A stretch of 57,309 bases of DNA, taken from positions 1,530,439-1,587,747 of the forward strand of contig NZ_GL890993.1 in NCBI RefSeq assembly GCF_000212855.1, written 5' to 3'. Under the pieces are notes generated by a model. That model was not told where the DNA came from, ran no database searches, and saw nothing but the letters and a program-made list of their open reading frames with translations. The position numbers and the translations under genes were made by a program. This document shows, piece after piece, positions 7,633 to 17,073 of this stretch; position 1 is the stretch's first letter, and each line of letters opens with the position of its first letter. Source of the DNA: Streptococcus sanguinis SK355 (lineage in GTDB: Bacteria > Bacillota > Bacilli > Lactobacillales > Streptococcaceae).

Positions 7633-8392
7633 ATTTCATTTTGCTAAAGAAATCATCTACCAAGCTGGTGCTTTTTTGAGGAAACATCTCTATGATGATT
7701 TGGATGTGAGTCAAAAGACCAGTGCCACCGACTTGGTCACCCAGATGGACCGGAAGGTTCAGGATGACTTGGTGGCTAAGATTCTAGCCCACTATCCGCA
7801 GGATGCTATTTTAGCAGAGGAAAATGGACTCCGACATAATATTGCTGATGGCAATGTCTGGGTGATTGATCCGATTGACGGAACCACCAACTTTATCACT
7901 CAGAAGGCTGATTTTGCCGTTATGATTGCCTATTTTGAAAAGGGAATTGGTCGTTTTGGCTTAATCTATGATGTGACCAGAGACCAGCTCTATCACGGTG
8001 GCGGAGACTTTGACGTCTATTGTAACGACAGGAAACTTCCTGCTTTTGAGAACCAGCCTTTTCAAAATTTTCTCATGGCTTCCAATGCCGGTATGCTGCA
8101 AGCCAATGATTGGGGCTTGGCAGACTTGGCTCGGGAGTGTTTAGGGGTTCGGGTTTATGGCAGTGCTGGGATTAGTTTTAGCAAGGTGCTGTCTGGCGGT
8201 CTCTTGGCTTATTTTTCCTACAACTGGCCTTGGGACTATGCGGCGGCTTCGATTATGGCGGAGAAGCTAGGCTTTATCGTCCAGACTTTGGATGGCAGTC
8301 AGCTAAATTTCCAGACTCGGCAGCCCGTTATGATGGCACCTAAGTGCAAACTATTAGCTATGAAGCCTTATTTAGAAAAGGGGAAGCAGTAA
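7622..8392 (+). CDS. Inositol monophosphatase family protein
   Basis: A 256-residue Mg-dependent phosphatase of the IMPase/FBPase superfamily. Motif 1 is [12 protein letters not shown] and motif 2 is [22 protein letters not shown] upstream supplies the metal-binding Glu. I chose the TTG at 7622 preceded by AAAGGAAG (about 7605-7612), which matches the usual family length. A longer open frame from 7487 overlaps UPF0223 and lacks support. The next gene's ATG follows the stop codon immediately. The true substrate (inositol phosphate, sugar phosphate or NADP) is not clear from sequence. Confidence 0.87.
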   Translation: MENKFHFAKEIIYQAGAFLRKHLYDDLDVSQKTSATDLVTQMDRKVQDDLVAKILAHYPQDAILAEENGLRHNIADGNVWVIDPIDGTTNFITQKADFAVMIAYFEKGIGRFGLIYDVTRDQLYHGGGDFDVYCNDRKLPAFENQPFQNFLMASNAGMLQANDWGLADLARECLGVRVYGSAGISFSKVLSGGLLAYFSYNWPWDYAAASIMAEKLGFIVQTLDGSQLNFQTRQPVMMAPKCKLLAMKPYLEKGKQ

Positions 8393-9697
8393 ATGGACTT
8401 TCCTAAAGGTTTTAAAGAAAAATATGAGCAGATTCTAGGCTCAGAAGCAGCAGAATTTTTTGCGACTTTTGACGAGGAGCCAATTTCAGCCTTTCGCAGC
8501 AATCCTCTAAAAGAAGGCCAGCAGAATTTCTCAGATGCTATTCCTGAGACAGACTGGGGCTTTTATGGCAAGGTGTCTGGCAAGTCTGCTGAGCATGTGA
8601 CTGGTCTGGTTTATTCGCAAGAGCCAGCAGCTCAAATGGTAGCTCAGATAGCAGCGCCATCTAAGGGGATGAAAGTCTTAGATTTGGCGGCAGCACCAGG
8701 TGGCAAGTCAACTCATCTTTTATCTTTTTTAGATAATACGGGCTTACTGGTCTCCAATGAAATCAATAGCAAACGCTCTAAAATCTTAGTGGAGAATATT
8801 GAGCGCTTTGGTGCTAGAAATGTGCTTGTTACCAATGAATCAGCCGAGCGACTGGCTCAGGTCTTTCAGGGCTATTTTGATCTGATTGTTCTAGATGCGC
8901 CTTGCTCGGGCGAGGGTATGTTCCGTAAGCAGCCGGATGCTACCCAGTATTGGACACCGGATTATCCAGCCCAGTGCGCCCAGCTCCAGCGAGAGATTTT
9001 AACAGCTGCTATGAGCATGCTTGCCAAGGACGGTCGCCTGGTTTATTCGACCTGTACTTGGGCTCCTGAAGAAAATGAAGGCATCGTTGCTTGGTTACTG
9101 GAAGAATTTCCACTTGAACTGATTGATATTCCTAAAGTAAACGGGATGACTGAAGGAATTGGCTTTCCTGAGACAGCTCGGATGTATCCGCATCGCTTCA
9201 AAGGTGAAGGTCAGTTTGCAGCTCATTTTCGCTATACTGGTGAGAATAGCTGCAAGAAGATTAAACCAGGTAAGAATCGTTTGACGAGCGAGCAAAGAAA
9301 ACTCTGGCAGGACTTTGAGAACAAGCATCTAAAAACAGTCTTGACTGGAGAACTGCAGACCTTTGGGGATAATCTCTATTTGTTGCCTGCTGGTCTGCCA
9401 GATTTATCCAAGCTAAAGATTGCCCGTAACGGTTTGCATCTAGGAACATTTAAGAAGAATCGCTTTGAGCCTAGCTTTGCCCTAGGCTTGGCTATGAAGC
9501 CCAGCGAGGTTTCGAAGCAGGTTGAAATCAATGAACAGGACTTCACGAAATATGCTGCAGGCGAGACGATTGAACTGGCAGAAACGCAGCCAAACGGATG
9601 GTACCAACTAGTCCTTGGCGGGAACGGTCTGGGCTTTGCAAAAGTGACTGGAAAAACCCTGAAAAATTATTTTCCAAAAGGCCTGAGATTTAGATAA
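8393..9697 (+). CDS. rsmF: RsmF-like rRNA (cytosine-C5) methyltransferase
   Basis: A 434-residue NOL1/NOP2/Sun-family SAM-dependent RNA m5C methyltransferase. The SAM-binding motif is LDLAAAPGGKSTHL. The two catalytic Cys motifs are DAPCSGEGMFRK (motif IV) and YSTCTWAPEENE (motif VI). After about residue 290 there is the C-terminal RsmF/PUA-like region used for RNA recognition. The ATG follows the IMPase stop with no gap. The assignment to RsmF rather than another family member rests on size and the extra C-terminal domain. Confidence 0.9.
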   Translation: MDFPKGFKEKYEQILGSEAAEFFATFDEEPISAFRSNPLKEGQQNFSDAIPETDWGFYGKVSGKSAEHVTGLVYSQEPAAQMVAQIAAPSKGMKVLDLAAAPGGKSTHLLSFLDNTGLLVSNEINSKRSKILVENIERFGARNVLVTNESAERLAQVFQGYFDLIVLDAPCSGEGMFRKQPDATQYWTPDYPAQCAQLQREILTAAMSMLAKDGRLVYSTCTWAPEENEGIVAWLLEEFPLELIDIPKVNGMTEGIGFPETARMYPHRFKGEGQFAAHFRYTGENSCKKIKPGKNRLTSEQRKLWQDFENKHLKTVLTGELQTFGDNLYLLPAGLPDLSKLKIARNGLHLGTFKKNRFEPSFALGLAMKPSEVSKQVEINEQDFTKYAAGETIELAETQPNGWYQLVLGGNGLGFAKVTGKTLKNYFPKGLRFR

Positions 9698-9827
9698 AAT
9701 ATTAGGAAAAGCTGCTATTATATGATATAGTTGAAGATGTGAATGTATTGAAAAAAGCTTCTTTCTGCTAAGTAAGAAATACTAAAGATACTTCCCATCC
9801 TCTTGATTTTATTAAAGGAGAAATCTT

Positions 9828-10697
9828 TTGAACAAATTGAAAAAATTTGCTTTAGCACTGACAGCTCTGGGCTTAGGTCTCAGCTTATCAGCTTGCTCAT
9901 CTTGGATTGACCGCGGTGAATCCATGACAGCAGTAGGTTCAACTGCCCTGCAGCCCTTAGTTGAAGCAGCAGCTGATGAATTTGGCTCCAACAACATCGG
10001 TAAAACAGTCAATGTGCAGGGTGGTGGATCTGGTACAGGTCTGTCTCAAGTGCAGTCAGGAGCTGTTGAAATTGGGAACTCTGATGTTTTCGCTGAAGAG
10101 AAGGAAGGGATCAAAGCATCTGACCTGGTGGACCATAAGGTCGCTGTAGCCGGTATTGCTGTGATTGCCAATAAAGAAGTTGACGTGGATAATCTGACAT
10201 CCGAGCAGCTGCAGAAAATTTTCACTGGTGAAATCACCAACTGGAAAGAGCTGGGCGGTAAGGACTTAGAGATTTCGATTATCAATCGTGCGGCTAGCTC
10301 TGGTTCCCGAGCAACCTTTGACAGTGTCATCATGGATGGGAAATCAGCTGTGCAGAGTCAAGAGCAGGATTCCAACGGTATGGTCAAAAATATCGTTTCG
10401 CAAACTCCTGGTGCGATTTCTTACCTAGCCTTTGCCTATGTTGATGAGTCTGTAAAAACCTTGAAACTTAATAACTACGAGCCAACAGCAGAAAATGTTG
10501 CTACCAATAACTGGTCGCTCTGGTCTTATGAGCATATGTATACACTAGGCAAGCCGACTGGTCTGGCTGCTGAATTTCTGGACTATATGCTATCAGATGA
10601 TGTTCAAAAAGGCGTTGTAACCAGCATGGGCTATATCTCAATCAACGATATGAAAGTCAGCAAGGACGCTGATGGGAATGTCACAGCAATAGAATGA
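9828..10697 (+). CDS. pstS: Phosphate ABC transporter substrate-binding lipoprotein PstS
   Basis: A 289-residue lipoprotein. Signal peptide residues 1-22 end in the lipobox LSAC, with Cys23 as the lipidated residue. Phosphate-binding loops are seen in [20 protein letters not shown] and [12 protein letters not shown]. The start is TTG at 9828, with AAAGGAG at 9814-9820. It opens the operon pstS-pstC-pstA-pstB1-pstB2-phoU; its stop overlaps the pstC start (ATGA). The 130-bp upstream gap contains no clear terminator for the preceding gene, and I could not identify a response-regulator box with confidence. Confidence 0.96.
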   Translation: MNKLKKFALALTALGLGLSLSACSSWIDRGESMTAVGSTALQPLVEAAADEFGSNNIGKTVNVQGGGSGTGLSQVQSGAVEIGNSDVFAEEKEGIKASDLVDHKVAVAGIAVIANKEVDVDNLTSEQLQKIFTGEITNWKELGGKDLEISIINRAASSGSRATFDSVIMDGKSAVQSQEQDSNGMVKNIVSQTPGAISYLAFAYVDESVKTLKLNNYEPTAENVATNNWSLWSYEHMYTLGKPTGLAAEFLDYMLSDDVQKGVVTSMGYISINDMKVSKDADGNVTAIE

Positions 10698-11623
10698 GAT
10701 TCAAAATGAAAAATGAGGAATTAACCAAAAAGTTGTTATCGCCTTCTAAAAATTCTCGCTTGGAGAAGTTTGGCCGCTATCTGACTTTTGCTTGTCTGTC
10801 ACTGATTGTGGTGATTGTGGCTATGATTCTAATCTTCGTTGCTCAAAAAGGTCTATCTACTTTCTTTGTCAACGGCGTTAATGTTTTTGATTTTCTTTTT
10901 GGTGGCGTCTGGAATCCTTCTGGTAAGGAATTCGGTGCCCTGCCAATGATTTTAGGCTCTTTTATCGTTACCATTCTGTCAGCTCTGATAGCAACTCCCT
11001 TTGCGATTGGTGCAGCTGTCTTTATGACAGAGGTTTCTCCAAAAGGAGCGAAAATATTGCAACCGGCGATTGAACTTTTAGTTGGTATTCCGTCTGTTGT
11101 TTATGGATTTATCGGTCTGCAAATCGTAGTGCCTTTTGTCCGTACAGTCTTTGGTGGTACTGGTTTTGGGATTTTGTCTGGTATTTTTGTGCTCTTTGTT
11201 ATGATTTTGCCGACAGTAACCTTTATGACGACGGACAGTCTGCGTGCTGTGCCGCGTCACTACCGTGAAGCAAGTCTGGCTATGGGCGCAACGCGCTGGC
11301 AGACTATTTGGCGGGTAACTCTCAAAGCAGCTCGCTCAGGTATTTTTACAGCTGTGGTCTTTGGAATGGCGCGCGCCTTTGGTGAAGCACTAGCTATCCA
11401 GATGGTCGTTGGTAACTCAGCGGTGATTCCAACCTCTTTGACAACACCAGCAGCTACACTGACCTCTGTCTTGACTATGGGAATTGGAAATACCGTTATG
11501 GGAACAGTGGACAATAACGTTCTCTGGTCTCTAGCTCTGGTGCTCTTGATGATGAGCTTAGCCTTTAACAGTGTGATTAAACTAATTACAAAAGAAAGAG
11601 GTAAGAAAAACTATGCACGCTAA
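10694..11623 (+). CDS. pstC: Phosphate ABC transporter permease PstC
   Basis: A 309-residue inner-membrane permease with about six hydrophobic segments, the first at about residues 28-50. The ABC permease coupling motif [20 protein letters not shown] (EAA-x3-G type) near residue 195 contacts PstB. It overlaps pstS by 4 nt and pstA by 11 nt, indicating coupled translation. An internal ATG 9 nt later is an alternative start. Confidence 0.95.
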   Translation: MRFKMKNEELTKKLLSPSKNSRLEKFGRYLTFACLSLIVVIVAMILIFVAQKGLSTFFVNGVNVFDFLFGGVWNPSGKEFGALPMILGSFIVTILSALIATPFAIGAAVFMTEVSPKGAKILQPAIELLVGIPSVVYGFIGLQIVVPFVRTVFGGTGFGILSGIFVLFVMILPTVTFMTTDSLRAVPRHYREASLAMGATRWQTIWRVTLKAARSGIFTAVVFGMARAFGEALAIQMVVGNSAVIPTSLTTPAATLTSVLTMGIGNTVMGTVDNNVLWSLALVLLMMSLAFNSVIKLITKERGKKNYAR

Positions 11624-12497
11624 GAAATTAGATAAATTGGCGACTGGTGTTCTCTACACAATAGCAAGTATCATTGTTGCCATCCTTGCCTCTCTCATCC
11701 TCTATATCTTAGTTAGAGGCTTGCCGCATGTTTCTTGGTCTTTCCTGACAGGGAAATCCTCTTCTTACCAAGCTGGCGGTGGTATTGGGATTCAGCTATA
11801 CAATTCCTTCTTCCTGCTTGTAATTACTCTGATTATCTCTGTGCCTCTTTCTATGGGGGCTGGGGTTTATTTGTCAGAGTATGCTAAGAAAGGTCCAGTG
11901 ACCAACTTTGTCCGCACCTGTATTGAAATTCTGTCTTCACTGCCTTCAGTAGTAGTTGGGCTCTTTGGTTATTTGATCTTCGTTGTCCAGTTTGAGTATG
12001 GTTTTTCTATCATCTCTGGTGCCTTGGCTCTGACAGTCTTTAATCTGCCTCAGATGACGCGGAATGTCGAAGACAGCCTGCGTCATGTCCACCACACCCA
12101 GCGTGAAGCTGGTTTGGCCTTGGGAATTTCCCGCTGGGAAACGGTCCTGCATGTGGTCATTCCGGAAGCTTTGCCTAGTATTGTGACAGGGATTGTACTG
12201 GCTTCCGGTCGTATCTTTGGTGAGGCAGCAGCCTTGATTTATACAGCAGGTCAGTCAGCTCCAGCTCTTGACTGGTCCAACTGGAATATTTTCAGCGTTA
12301 CCAGCCCTATCTCTATCTTCCGTCAGGCTGAGACCTTGGCCGTCCATATCTGGAAGGTCAACAGCGAGGGAACAATTCCTGATGGAACGGCTGTTTCTGC
12401 AGGTTCAGCAGCGGTTCTCCTAATTTTCATTTTGATTTTCAATCTGGGAGCCCGCAAACTGGGCAGCTATCTGCATAAGAAATTAACCTCTGCCTAA
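11613..12497 (+). CDS. pstA: Phosphate ABC transporter permease PstA
   Basis: A 294-residue permease, partner of PstC. Six predicted membrane helices; the EAA loop is REAGLALGISRWETVLHVVIP. Family motifs include GIGIQLYNSFFLL and SLPSVVVGLFGY. RBS AAAGAGG lies inside the pstC end. Confidence 0.95.
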   Translation: MHAKKLDKLATGVLYTIASIIVAILASLILYILVRGLPHVSWSFLTGKSSSYQAGGGIGIQLYNSFFLLVITLIISVPLSMGAGVYLSEYAKKGPVTNFVRTCIEILSSLPSVVVGLFGYLIFVVQFEYGFSIISGALALTVFNLPQMTRNVEDSLRHVHHTQREAGLALGISRWETVLHVVIPEALPSIVTGIVLASGRIFGEAAALIYTAGQSAPALDWSNWNIFSVTSPISIFRQAETLAVHIWKVNSEGTIPDGTAVSAGSAAVLLIFILIFNLGARKLGSYLHKKLTSA

Positions 12498-12507
12498 AGG
12501 AGAAGAA

Positions 12508-13311
12508 ATGACAGAATATAATTGGAATGAAAAACATATCATTACTTTTCCTGAAGAAAAGGTAGCCCTGTCAACCAAGGATTTGCATGTTTACTATGGT
12601 AAAAAGGAATCCATCAAGGGCATTGATATGCAGTTTGAAAAAAACAAAATCACTGCTTTGATTGGTCCCTCTGGCTCAGGGAAATCAACCTATCTTCGCA
12701 GCCTCAACCGCATGAACGATACCATTGATATTGCCAATGTGACTGGAGAGATTCTCTACGAGGGGATTGATGTCAACCGCCCTGAAATCAATGTTTATGA
12801 AATGCGCAAGCATATCGGCATGGTTTTCCAGAGACCAAATCCTTTTGCCAAGTCCATCTATCGAAATATCACTTTTGCCCATGAACGGGCCGGTGTCAGA
12901 GATAGAAAGGTTTTGGATGAGATTGTGGAGACTTCACTCAAGCAAGCGGCTCTTTGGGACCAGGTCAAAGATGACTTGCACAAGTCAGCCCTGACTCTCT
13001 CTGGCGGTCAGCAGCAGCGGCTCTGCATTGCCCGTGCTATCTCGGTCAAGCCAAACATTCTGCTCATGGATGAGCCAGCGTCAGCCTTGGATCCGATTGC
13101 GACCATGCAGCTGGAAGAAACCATGTTCGAACTTAAGAATAACTATACCATTATCATTGTGACCCACAATATGCAGCAGGCTGCCCGTGCTAGTGACTAC
13201 ACTGGATTCTTCTATCTGGGCGACTTGATTGAGTACGATAAGACGGCCAATATTTTCCAAAATGCTAAGCTTCAGTCCACTAATGACTATGTTTCAGGCC
13301 ACTTTGGTTAA
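12508..13311 (+). CDS. pstB1: Phosphate ABC transporter ATP-binding protein PstB1
   Basis: A 267-residue ATPase. Walker A is GPSGSGKST, the signature is [10 protein letters not shown], Walker B is ILLMDEPASALDP, and the H-loop His is intact (VTHNMQQAARAS). The N-terminus has a streptococcal extension (TEYNWNEKHIITFPEEK). It is one of two ATPases in the operon; the other, PstB2, lacks the H-loop His, so this subunit is likely the fully competent half of a heterodimer. Confidence 0.95.
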   Translation: MTEYNWNEKHIITFPEEKVALSTKDLHVYYGKKESIKGIDMQFEKNKITALIGPSGSGKSTYLRSLNRMNDTIDIANVTGEILYEGIDVNRPEINVYEMRKHIGMVFQRPNPFAKSIYRNITFAHERAGVRDRKVLDEIVETSLKQAALWDQVKDDLHKSALTLSGGQQQRLCIARAISVKPNILLMDEPASALDPIATMQLEETMFELKNNYTIIIVTHNMQQAARASDYTGFFYLGDLIEYDKTANIFQNAKLQSTNDYVSGHFG

Positions 13312-13333
13312 GCTGCTGTCCGTATTCGTCACG

Positions 13334-13361
13334 ATTCAACAAGCTTAGTCTTTGGTTGAAT
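13334..13361 (+). other. Hairpin between pstB1 and pstB2
   Basis: Arms ATTCAAC (13334-13340) and GTTGAAT (13355-13361) with a 14-nt loop and no T-run. It is not a terminator by itself. It may affect mRNA stability or processing in the only sizeable gap of the pst operon. Confidence 0.35.
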
Positions 13362-13386
13362 GTAAAATTAAATGAAGGAAAAACGT

Positions 13387-14145
13387 ATGACAGAACCTAT
13401 TTTGCAAGTCAAGGACTTGTCGGTTTATTATAATAAAAAGAAAGCCCTTAATAGCGTTTCACTTGATTTCATGCCAAATGAGATTACGGCTTTGATTGGA
13501 CCGTCAGGCTCAGGGAAGTCAACCTTGCTCAAGGCCATCAACCGAATGGGGGACCTGAATCCAGAAGTAACGACTACAGGAACGGTCATTTATAACGGTC
13601 ACAATATCTATAGTCCGAGGACAGATACGGTAGAGCTTCGCAAGGAAATCGGAATGGTCTTCCAACAGCCCAATCCCTTCCCTATGACTATCTATGAAAA
13701 TGTGGTCTATGGACTTCGGATTAATGGTGTTAAGGACAAGGCTGTTTTGGACGAAGCAGTTGAGCGCTCCCTAATTGGTGCTTCTATCTGGGATGAGGTC
13801 AAGGACCGTCTGAATGATTCCGCTATCGGTCTTTCCGGTGGTCAGCAGCAACGTGTTTGTGTGGCTCGCGTGCTAGCTACTAGCCCTAAGATTATTCTCT
13901 TAGACGAGCCAACTTCAGCCTTGGACCCAATCTCAGCTGGGAAAATCGAGGAAACCCTCTACAGTTTGAAAGACAAATATACCATGCTTTTGGTCACTCG
14001 CTCCATGCAGCAGGCGTCTCGGATTTCTGAAAAGACTGGCTTCTTCCTTGGCGGAGACTTGATTGAATTTAATGAAACCAAGAAGATGTTCCTCAATCCA
14101 GCCCACAAAGAGACCGAAGACTACATTACTGGTAAATTTGGATAA
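13387..14145 (+). CDS. pstB2: Phosphate ABC transporter ATP-binding protein PstB2
   Basis: A 252-residue ATPase. Walker A is GPSGSGKST, the signature is [10 protein letters not shown] and Walker B is [13 protein letters not shown]. The H-loop reads [11 protein letters not shown], with Arg in place of the conserved His, unlike PstB1 (VTHNMQQ). I chose ATG 13387 with GAAGGAAA as RBS; an ATG at 13372 lies upstream. Paired PstB proteins are usual in streptococci, and the altered H-loop suggests a division of labour. Confidence 0.94.
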   Translation: MTEPILQVKDLSVYYNKKKALNSVSLDFMPNEITALIGPSGSGKSTLLKAINRMGDLNPEVTTTGTVIYNGHNIYSPRTDTVELRKEIGMVFQQPNPFPMTIYENVVYGLRINGVKDKAVLDEAVERSLIGASIWDEVKDRLNDSAIGLSGGQQQRVCVARVLATSPKIILLDEPTSALDPISAGKIEETLYSLKDKYTMLLVTRSMQQASRISEKTGFFLGGDLIEFNETKKMFLNPAHKETEDYITGKFG

Positions 14146-14159
14146 CAGAAAGGAATCTT

Positions 14160-14813
14160 ATGCTTAGAGTACAATTTGAAGAAGATTTAGAAAAACTTCA
14201 TAATCAATTCTATGCGATGGGAAATGAAGTCCTATCGCAGATTAACCGAACGGTGCGTGCCTTTGTCACACATGATCGTGAACTGGCTCGTCAGGTCATT
14301 GAAGACGACGCTGAAGTCAATGACTACGAGGTCAAACTGGAGAAAAAATCTCTGGAAATCATCGCTTTGCAACAGCCTGTGTCTCAGGACTTGCGGACTG
14401 TTATCACCGTGCTGAAAGCCAGCAGTGACTTGGAACGCATGGGCGACCACGCCGTATCGATCGCCAAAGCTACTGTTCGGATGAAGGGAGAAGTCCGCAT
14501 CGAGTCCGTAGAGGATGCCATCAGCAAAATGGGGCGCGATGTTAAGAATTTCGTCGAAGAAACTCTGAACGTCTATCTCAATGGAAATGTAGACCAAGCT
14601 TATGCCGTAGCAGCGCTAGATGAGAAAATTAACCAATACTTTGATGATATTCGCGATCTTGCTACAGAGGAAATCAAACAAAATCCAGAACTGATTGTGA
14701 CTGGCCGCGACTATTTCCAAGTTATCTCTTACTTGGAACGAATCGGCGACTATGCCAAGAATATCTGTGAATGGGTTGTTTACTTTGAAACAGGTAAAAT
14801 TATTGAGTTGTGA
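14160..14813 (+). CDS. phoU: Phosphate signalling protein PhoU
   Basis: A 217-residue all-helical protein made of two PhoU repeats. Each repeat carries the metal-binding E/DxxxD-type motif: SSDLERMGDHAVSIAK near residue 95 and SYLERIGDYAKNICE near residue 193. PhoU links the Pst transporter to a PhoR/PnpS-type sensor and limits phosphate uptake. It is the last gene of the operon and is followed by a terminator. Confidence 0.96.
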   Translation: MLRVQFEEDLEKLHNQFYAMGNEVLSQINRTVRAFVTHDRELARQVIEDDAEVNDYEVKLEKKSLEIIALQQPVSQDLRTVITVLKASSDLERMGDHAVSIAKATVRMKGEVRIESVEDAISKMGRDVKNFVEETLNVYLNGNVDQAYAVAALDEKINQYFDDIRDLATEEIKQNPELIVTGRDYFQVISYLERIGDYAKNICEWVVYFETGKIIEL

Positions 14814-14818
14814 TCATC

Positions 14819-14849
14819 AAAAGATACGATTTATTTCGTGTCTTTTTTT
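14819..14849 (+). terminator. Rho-independent terminator of the pst operon
   Basis: AAAAGATACGA (14819-14829) pairs with the run from 14836 (TCGTGTCTTTT) around a 6-nt loop, followed by a T-run. Confidence 0.9.
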
Positions 14850-14969
14850 CATACTCATGAAGAGGCTCAAGCATCCAGTTATTCATTGGAACTTGAGTAC
14901 GACTATGCTACACTATAAGAGTATAAAGTATGCAATGTCTTTTCATAGAGAAGTATTTAGGTGGGAATC

Positions 14970-15563
14970 ATGAAGAAAAAAATATTTATAACACTTGCTC
15001 TTATTCTTGTCTTGGTATCTGGTGGGATCTTTGTCTATAATAAACTGACAAAACCTAACTTAAGCCTCAAAACAGCCAAACTCTATCAGCGAGGTTTTCG
15101 ACTCTTAGAAGAGCAAATTGGCACTTATATTAAGGAGAAATATTCAGGTATTGAAAAAATTGAATTTTCTCCAATTTATGTTATCGGAGATGATGGATCT
15201 TCCATGTTGAACGCCTATGTACGTCCGACTATATATGATAAATACGGGAATCAAGCAACTCTAGGTACACAAATAAAAAATTATACTCCAAACAGTTTGG
15301 GTATTGTTACGGACTTAATCGTTGATTTTGACTGGGATGGTAACGAGGTAATTGAATTATTTGATTCAGATGACGAGAGTATTGATGTCTCAAATGCTAA
15401 AGAACTCCCTGAAGAAGCTAAATTAACAGATGCAAAAAGTATAGATATAAATATTCAAATGTTAGTTGAAGATGGTCAGTTAAAAGATGTTGTCAAGGAT
15501 GAAAAAGGAAGCTCTGAAGCACAGATTATTTACAATGTTAAGCTAAGCAAAGAGGAAGATTGA
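14970..15563 (+). CDS. Membrane-anchored immunity-like protein A1 (TilA-like role)
   Basis: A 197-residue protein with Lys-rich start MKKK, one hydrophobic segment (about residues 4-24) without a lipobox Cys, then an extracytoplasmic domain. It is the first of three tandem paralogs (A1, A2, A3) sharing NLSxKTAKLYQxGFRLLEEQ, EFSPIY, AYVRPTIYDKYGN and the C-terminal QLKDVVKDEKGS. ATG 14970 has TAGGTGGG as RBS. Position ahead of a lipase-type T7SS substrate suggests it protects the cell from that toxin from outside the membrane, as TilA does for TslA. A1 is the most divergent copy. Function is inference from context. Confidence 0.7.
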   Translation: MKKKIFITLALILVLVSGGIFVYNKLTKPNLSLKTAKLYQRGFRLLEEQIGTYIKEKYSGIEKIEFSPIYVIGDDGSSMLNAYVRPTIYDKYGNQATLGTQIKNYTPNSLGIVTDLIVDFDWDGNEVIELFDSDDESIDVSNAKELPEEAKLTDAKSIDINIQMLVEDGQLKDVVKDEKGSSEAQIIYNVKLSKEED

Positions 15564-15607
15564 TGTGGCGTGAACTAAGCAACAAATACAACTATTTTCT
15601 TATGTAG
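15563..15607 (+). pseudogene. 15-codon stub after A1, probable 5' remnant of a toxin gene
   Basis: The ATG overlaps the A1 stop (TGATG), exactly where a coupled toxin gene would begin. It reads MWRELSNKYNYFLM then stop. A similar frame (RELIKKYSHFLDD) follows A2. The shared protein-level pattern suggests decayed 5' ends of an earlier toxin allele, not the MTLSDQEV start of the present toxin. Confidence 0.4.
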
Positions 15608-15649
15608 TTGAGGATAGAAGTTTGCCAAGAATAATGAAAAAGATTTTAT

Positions 15650-15673
15650 ATGACAATACTAAGGTATTATACT
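15650..15673 (+). promoter_or_regulatory. Shortened promoter of A2
   Basis: ATGACA (15650-15655) and TATACT (15668-15673) are separated by only 12 nt. The matching A3 promoter has the same hexamers 17 nt apart, so a 5-bp deletion has probably weakened this one. Confidence 0.45.
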
Positions 15674-15721
15674 TTTTATTAGAAAAGAACTATGAAAACG
15701 CTTTATATTGGAGGTATATTA

Positions 15722-16312
15722 GTGAAAAAGAAGATTACTATTGTTTTAACAATTCTATTCATTGTATTTTCAGGAGGAATCTATATATACAACAGAGTAA
15801 CCAAAGTCAACTTTAGCCCCAAAACAGCCAAACTCTATCAGCATGGCTTTCGACTTCTGGAAGAGCAACTAGGAACTTATATAAAAGATCATTACTCAGG
15901 GGTTGAAAAGATTGCGTTTTCCCCAATCTACGTTACTGAGGAAGGGTCAACTTTCTCAAATGCCTATGTACGTCCGACGATTTATGATAAATATGGGAAT
16001 AAAGCAACATTAGGAACAACAATAAAGAACTACACACCTAATAGCTATGGTTCGGTTACTCATATATTTCTTGATTTTGATGGTTCAGGAAATGATGTTA
16101 TAGAATTAATGGACTCAGAAGGTAATGACATTGATGTTTCAAATGCAAAACATTTGCCAGACGAAGCAAAGCTCACGAAAGCTAGAAGTACAGATGAAAA
16201 TATTTCTTTATTGGTTGAAGACAGTCAGTTAAAGGATGTTGTCAAGGATGAAAAAGGAAGCCCAGAAGCTCAGATTCTTTACAATGTTAAGCTAAGTAAA
16301 GAGGAAGAATGA
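15722..16312 (+). CDS. Membrane-anchored immunity-like protein A2
   Basis: A 196-residue paralog of A1 and A3. The start is GTG 15722 with GGAGG at 15710-15714. A hydrophobic anchor (about residues 5-22) precedes the conserved domain, which is nearly identical to A3 from EEGSTFSNAYVRPTIYDKYG onward but differs in the middle (SVTHIFLDFDGSGNDVIELM). There is no lipobox. The stop overlaps an ATG that is followed at once by TGA. Confidence 0.7.
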   Translation: MKKKITIVLTILFIVFSGGIYIYNRVTKVNFSPKTAKLYQHGFRLLEEQLGTYIKDHYSGVEKIAFSPIYVTEEGSTFSNAYVRPTIYDKYGNKATLGTTIKNYTPNSYGSVTHIFLDFDGSGNDVIELMDSEGNDIDVSNAKHLPDEAKLTKARSTDENISLLVEDSQLKDVVKDEKGSPEAQILYNVKLSKEEE

Positions 16313-16359
16313 TGTGACGTGAATTAATCAAGAAATATAGTCATTTCTTAGATGATTGA
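16312..16359 (+). pseudogene. Stub after A2, probable 5' remnant of a toxin gene
   Basis: ATG TGA then RELIKKYSHFLDD and a stop. It aligns with the stub after A1 and occupies the same place relative to the immunity-like stop codon. It is not translatable as it stands. Confidence 0.4.
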
Positions 16360-16395
16360 GAACAAAGTTTTGCAAGAACAATTAAAAAATTTTAT

Positions 16396-16424
16396 ATGAC
16401 AATATAAATGTATTATGCTATACT
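16396..16424 (+). promoter_or_regulatory. Promoter of A3 and the toxin operon
   Basis: ATGACA (16396-16401), a 17-nt spacer and TATACT (16419-16424) with an upstream TG (extended -10). It is expected to drive A3, the lipase gene and the two small genes. Confidence 0.65.
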
Positions 16425-16481
16425 ATTAAAAAAGAACTTTGAAACCGCTCTCTGAAAAATCATTATAATGGAGGTAGTCTT

Positions 16482-17072
16482 GTGAAAAAAAAGATTATTA
16501 TTGCTTTAACAATTCTATTCGTTGTAATATTAGGAGGAATCTACATGTACAACAAACTAACAAAACCTAACCTTAGCCCCAAAACAGCCAAACTCTATCA
16601 GCATGGCTTTCGACTATTAGAAGAACAATATGGAACCTATTTCAAAGAACACTATAAAGGTATTGAAAAGATTGAGTTTTCCCCAATCTACATTACTGAG
16701 GAAGGGTCAACTTTCTCAAATGCCTATGTACGTCCGACGATTTATGATAAATATGGTAATAAAGCAACATTAGGAACAACAATAAAGAACTACACACCTA
16801 ATAGCTATGGTTTGGATACTCATATAATTCTTAATTTTGATGGAGGTGGAAATGAAGCTATAGATTTAAAGGACTCAAACGGGAATAACATTGATGTTTC
16901 AAATGCAAAACATTTGCCAGACGAAGCAAAGCTCACGAAGGCTAGAAGTACAGATGAAAATATTTCTTTATTGGTTGAAGACAGTCAGTTAAAGGATGTT
17001 GTTAAGGATGAAAAAGGAAGCCCAGAAGCTGAAATCATTTACAATGTTAAGCTTAGCAAAGGAGAAGAATGA
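16482..17072 (+). CDS. Membrane-anchored immunity-like protein A3
   Basis: A 196-residue protein, the third tandem copy and the one directly upstream of the lipase gene, so the best candidate for the cognate immunity protein. GTG start at 16482 with GGAGG 11 nt upstream. It has the same build as A2: MKKK, one membrane segment, conserved AKLYQHGFRLLEEQ and VRPTIYDKYGN. It differs from A2 mainly at GLDTHIILNFDGGGNEAIDL. The stop is 1 nt before the toxin ATG, implying coupled translation. Confidence 0.72.
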   Translation: MKKKIIIALTILFVVILGGIYMYNKLTKPNLSPKTAKLYQHGFRLLEEQYGTYFKEHYKGIEKIEFSPIYITEEGSTFSNAYVRPTIYDKYGNKATLGTTIKNYTPNSYGLDTHIILNFDGGGNEAIDLKDSNGNNIDVSNAKHLPDEAKLTKARSTDENISLLVEDSQLKDVVKDEKGSPEAEIIYNVKLSKGEE

Positions 17073-17073
17073 T

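Noticed and set aside
14970..17072. Lipoprotein assignment for A1-A3
   Set aside because: No Cys follows the hydrophobic segment, so an uncleaved membrane anchor is more likely.
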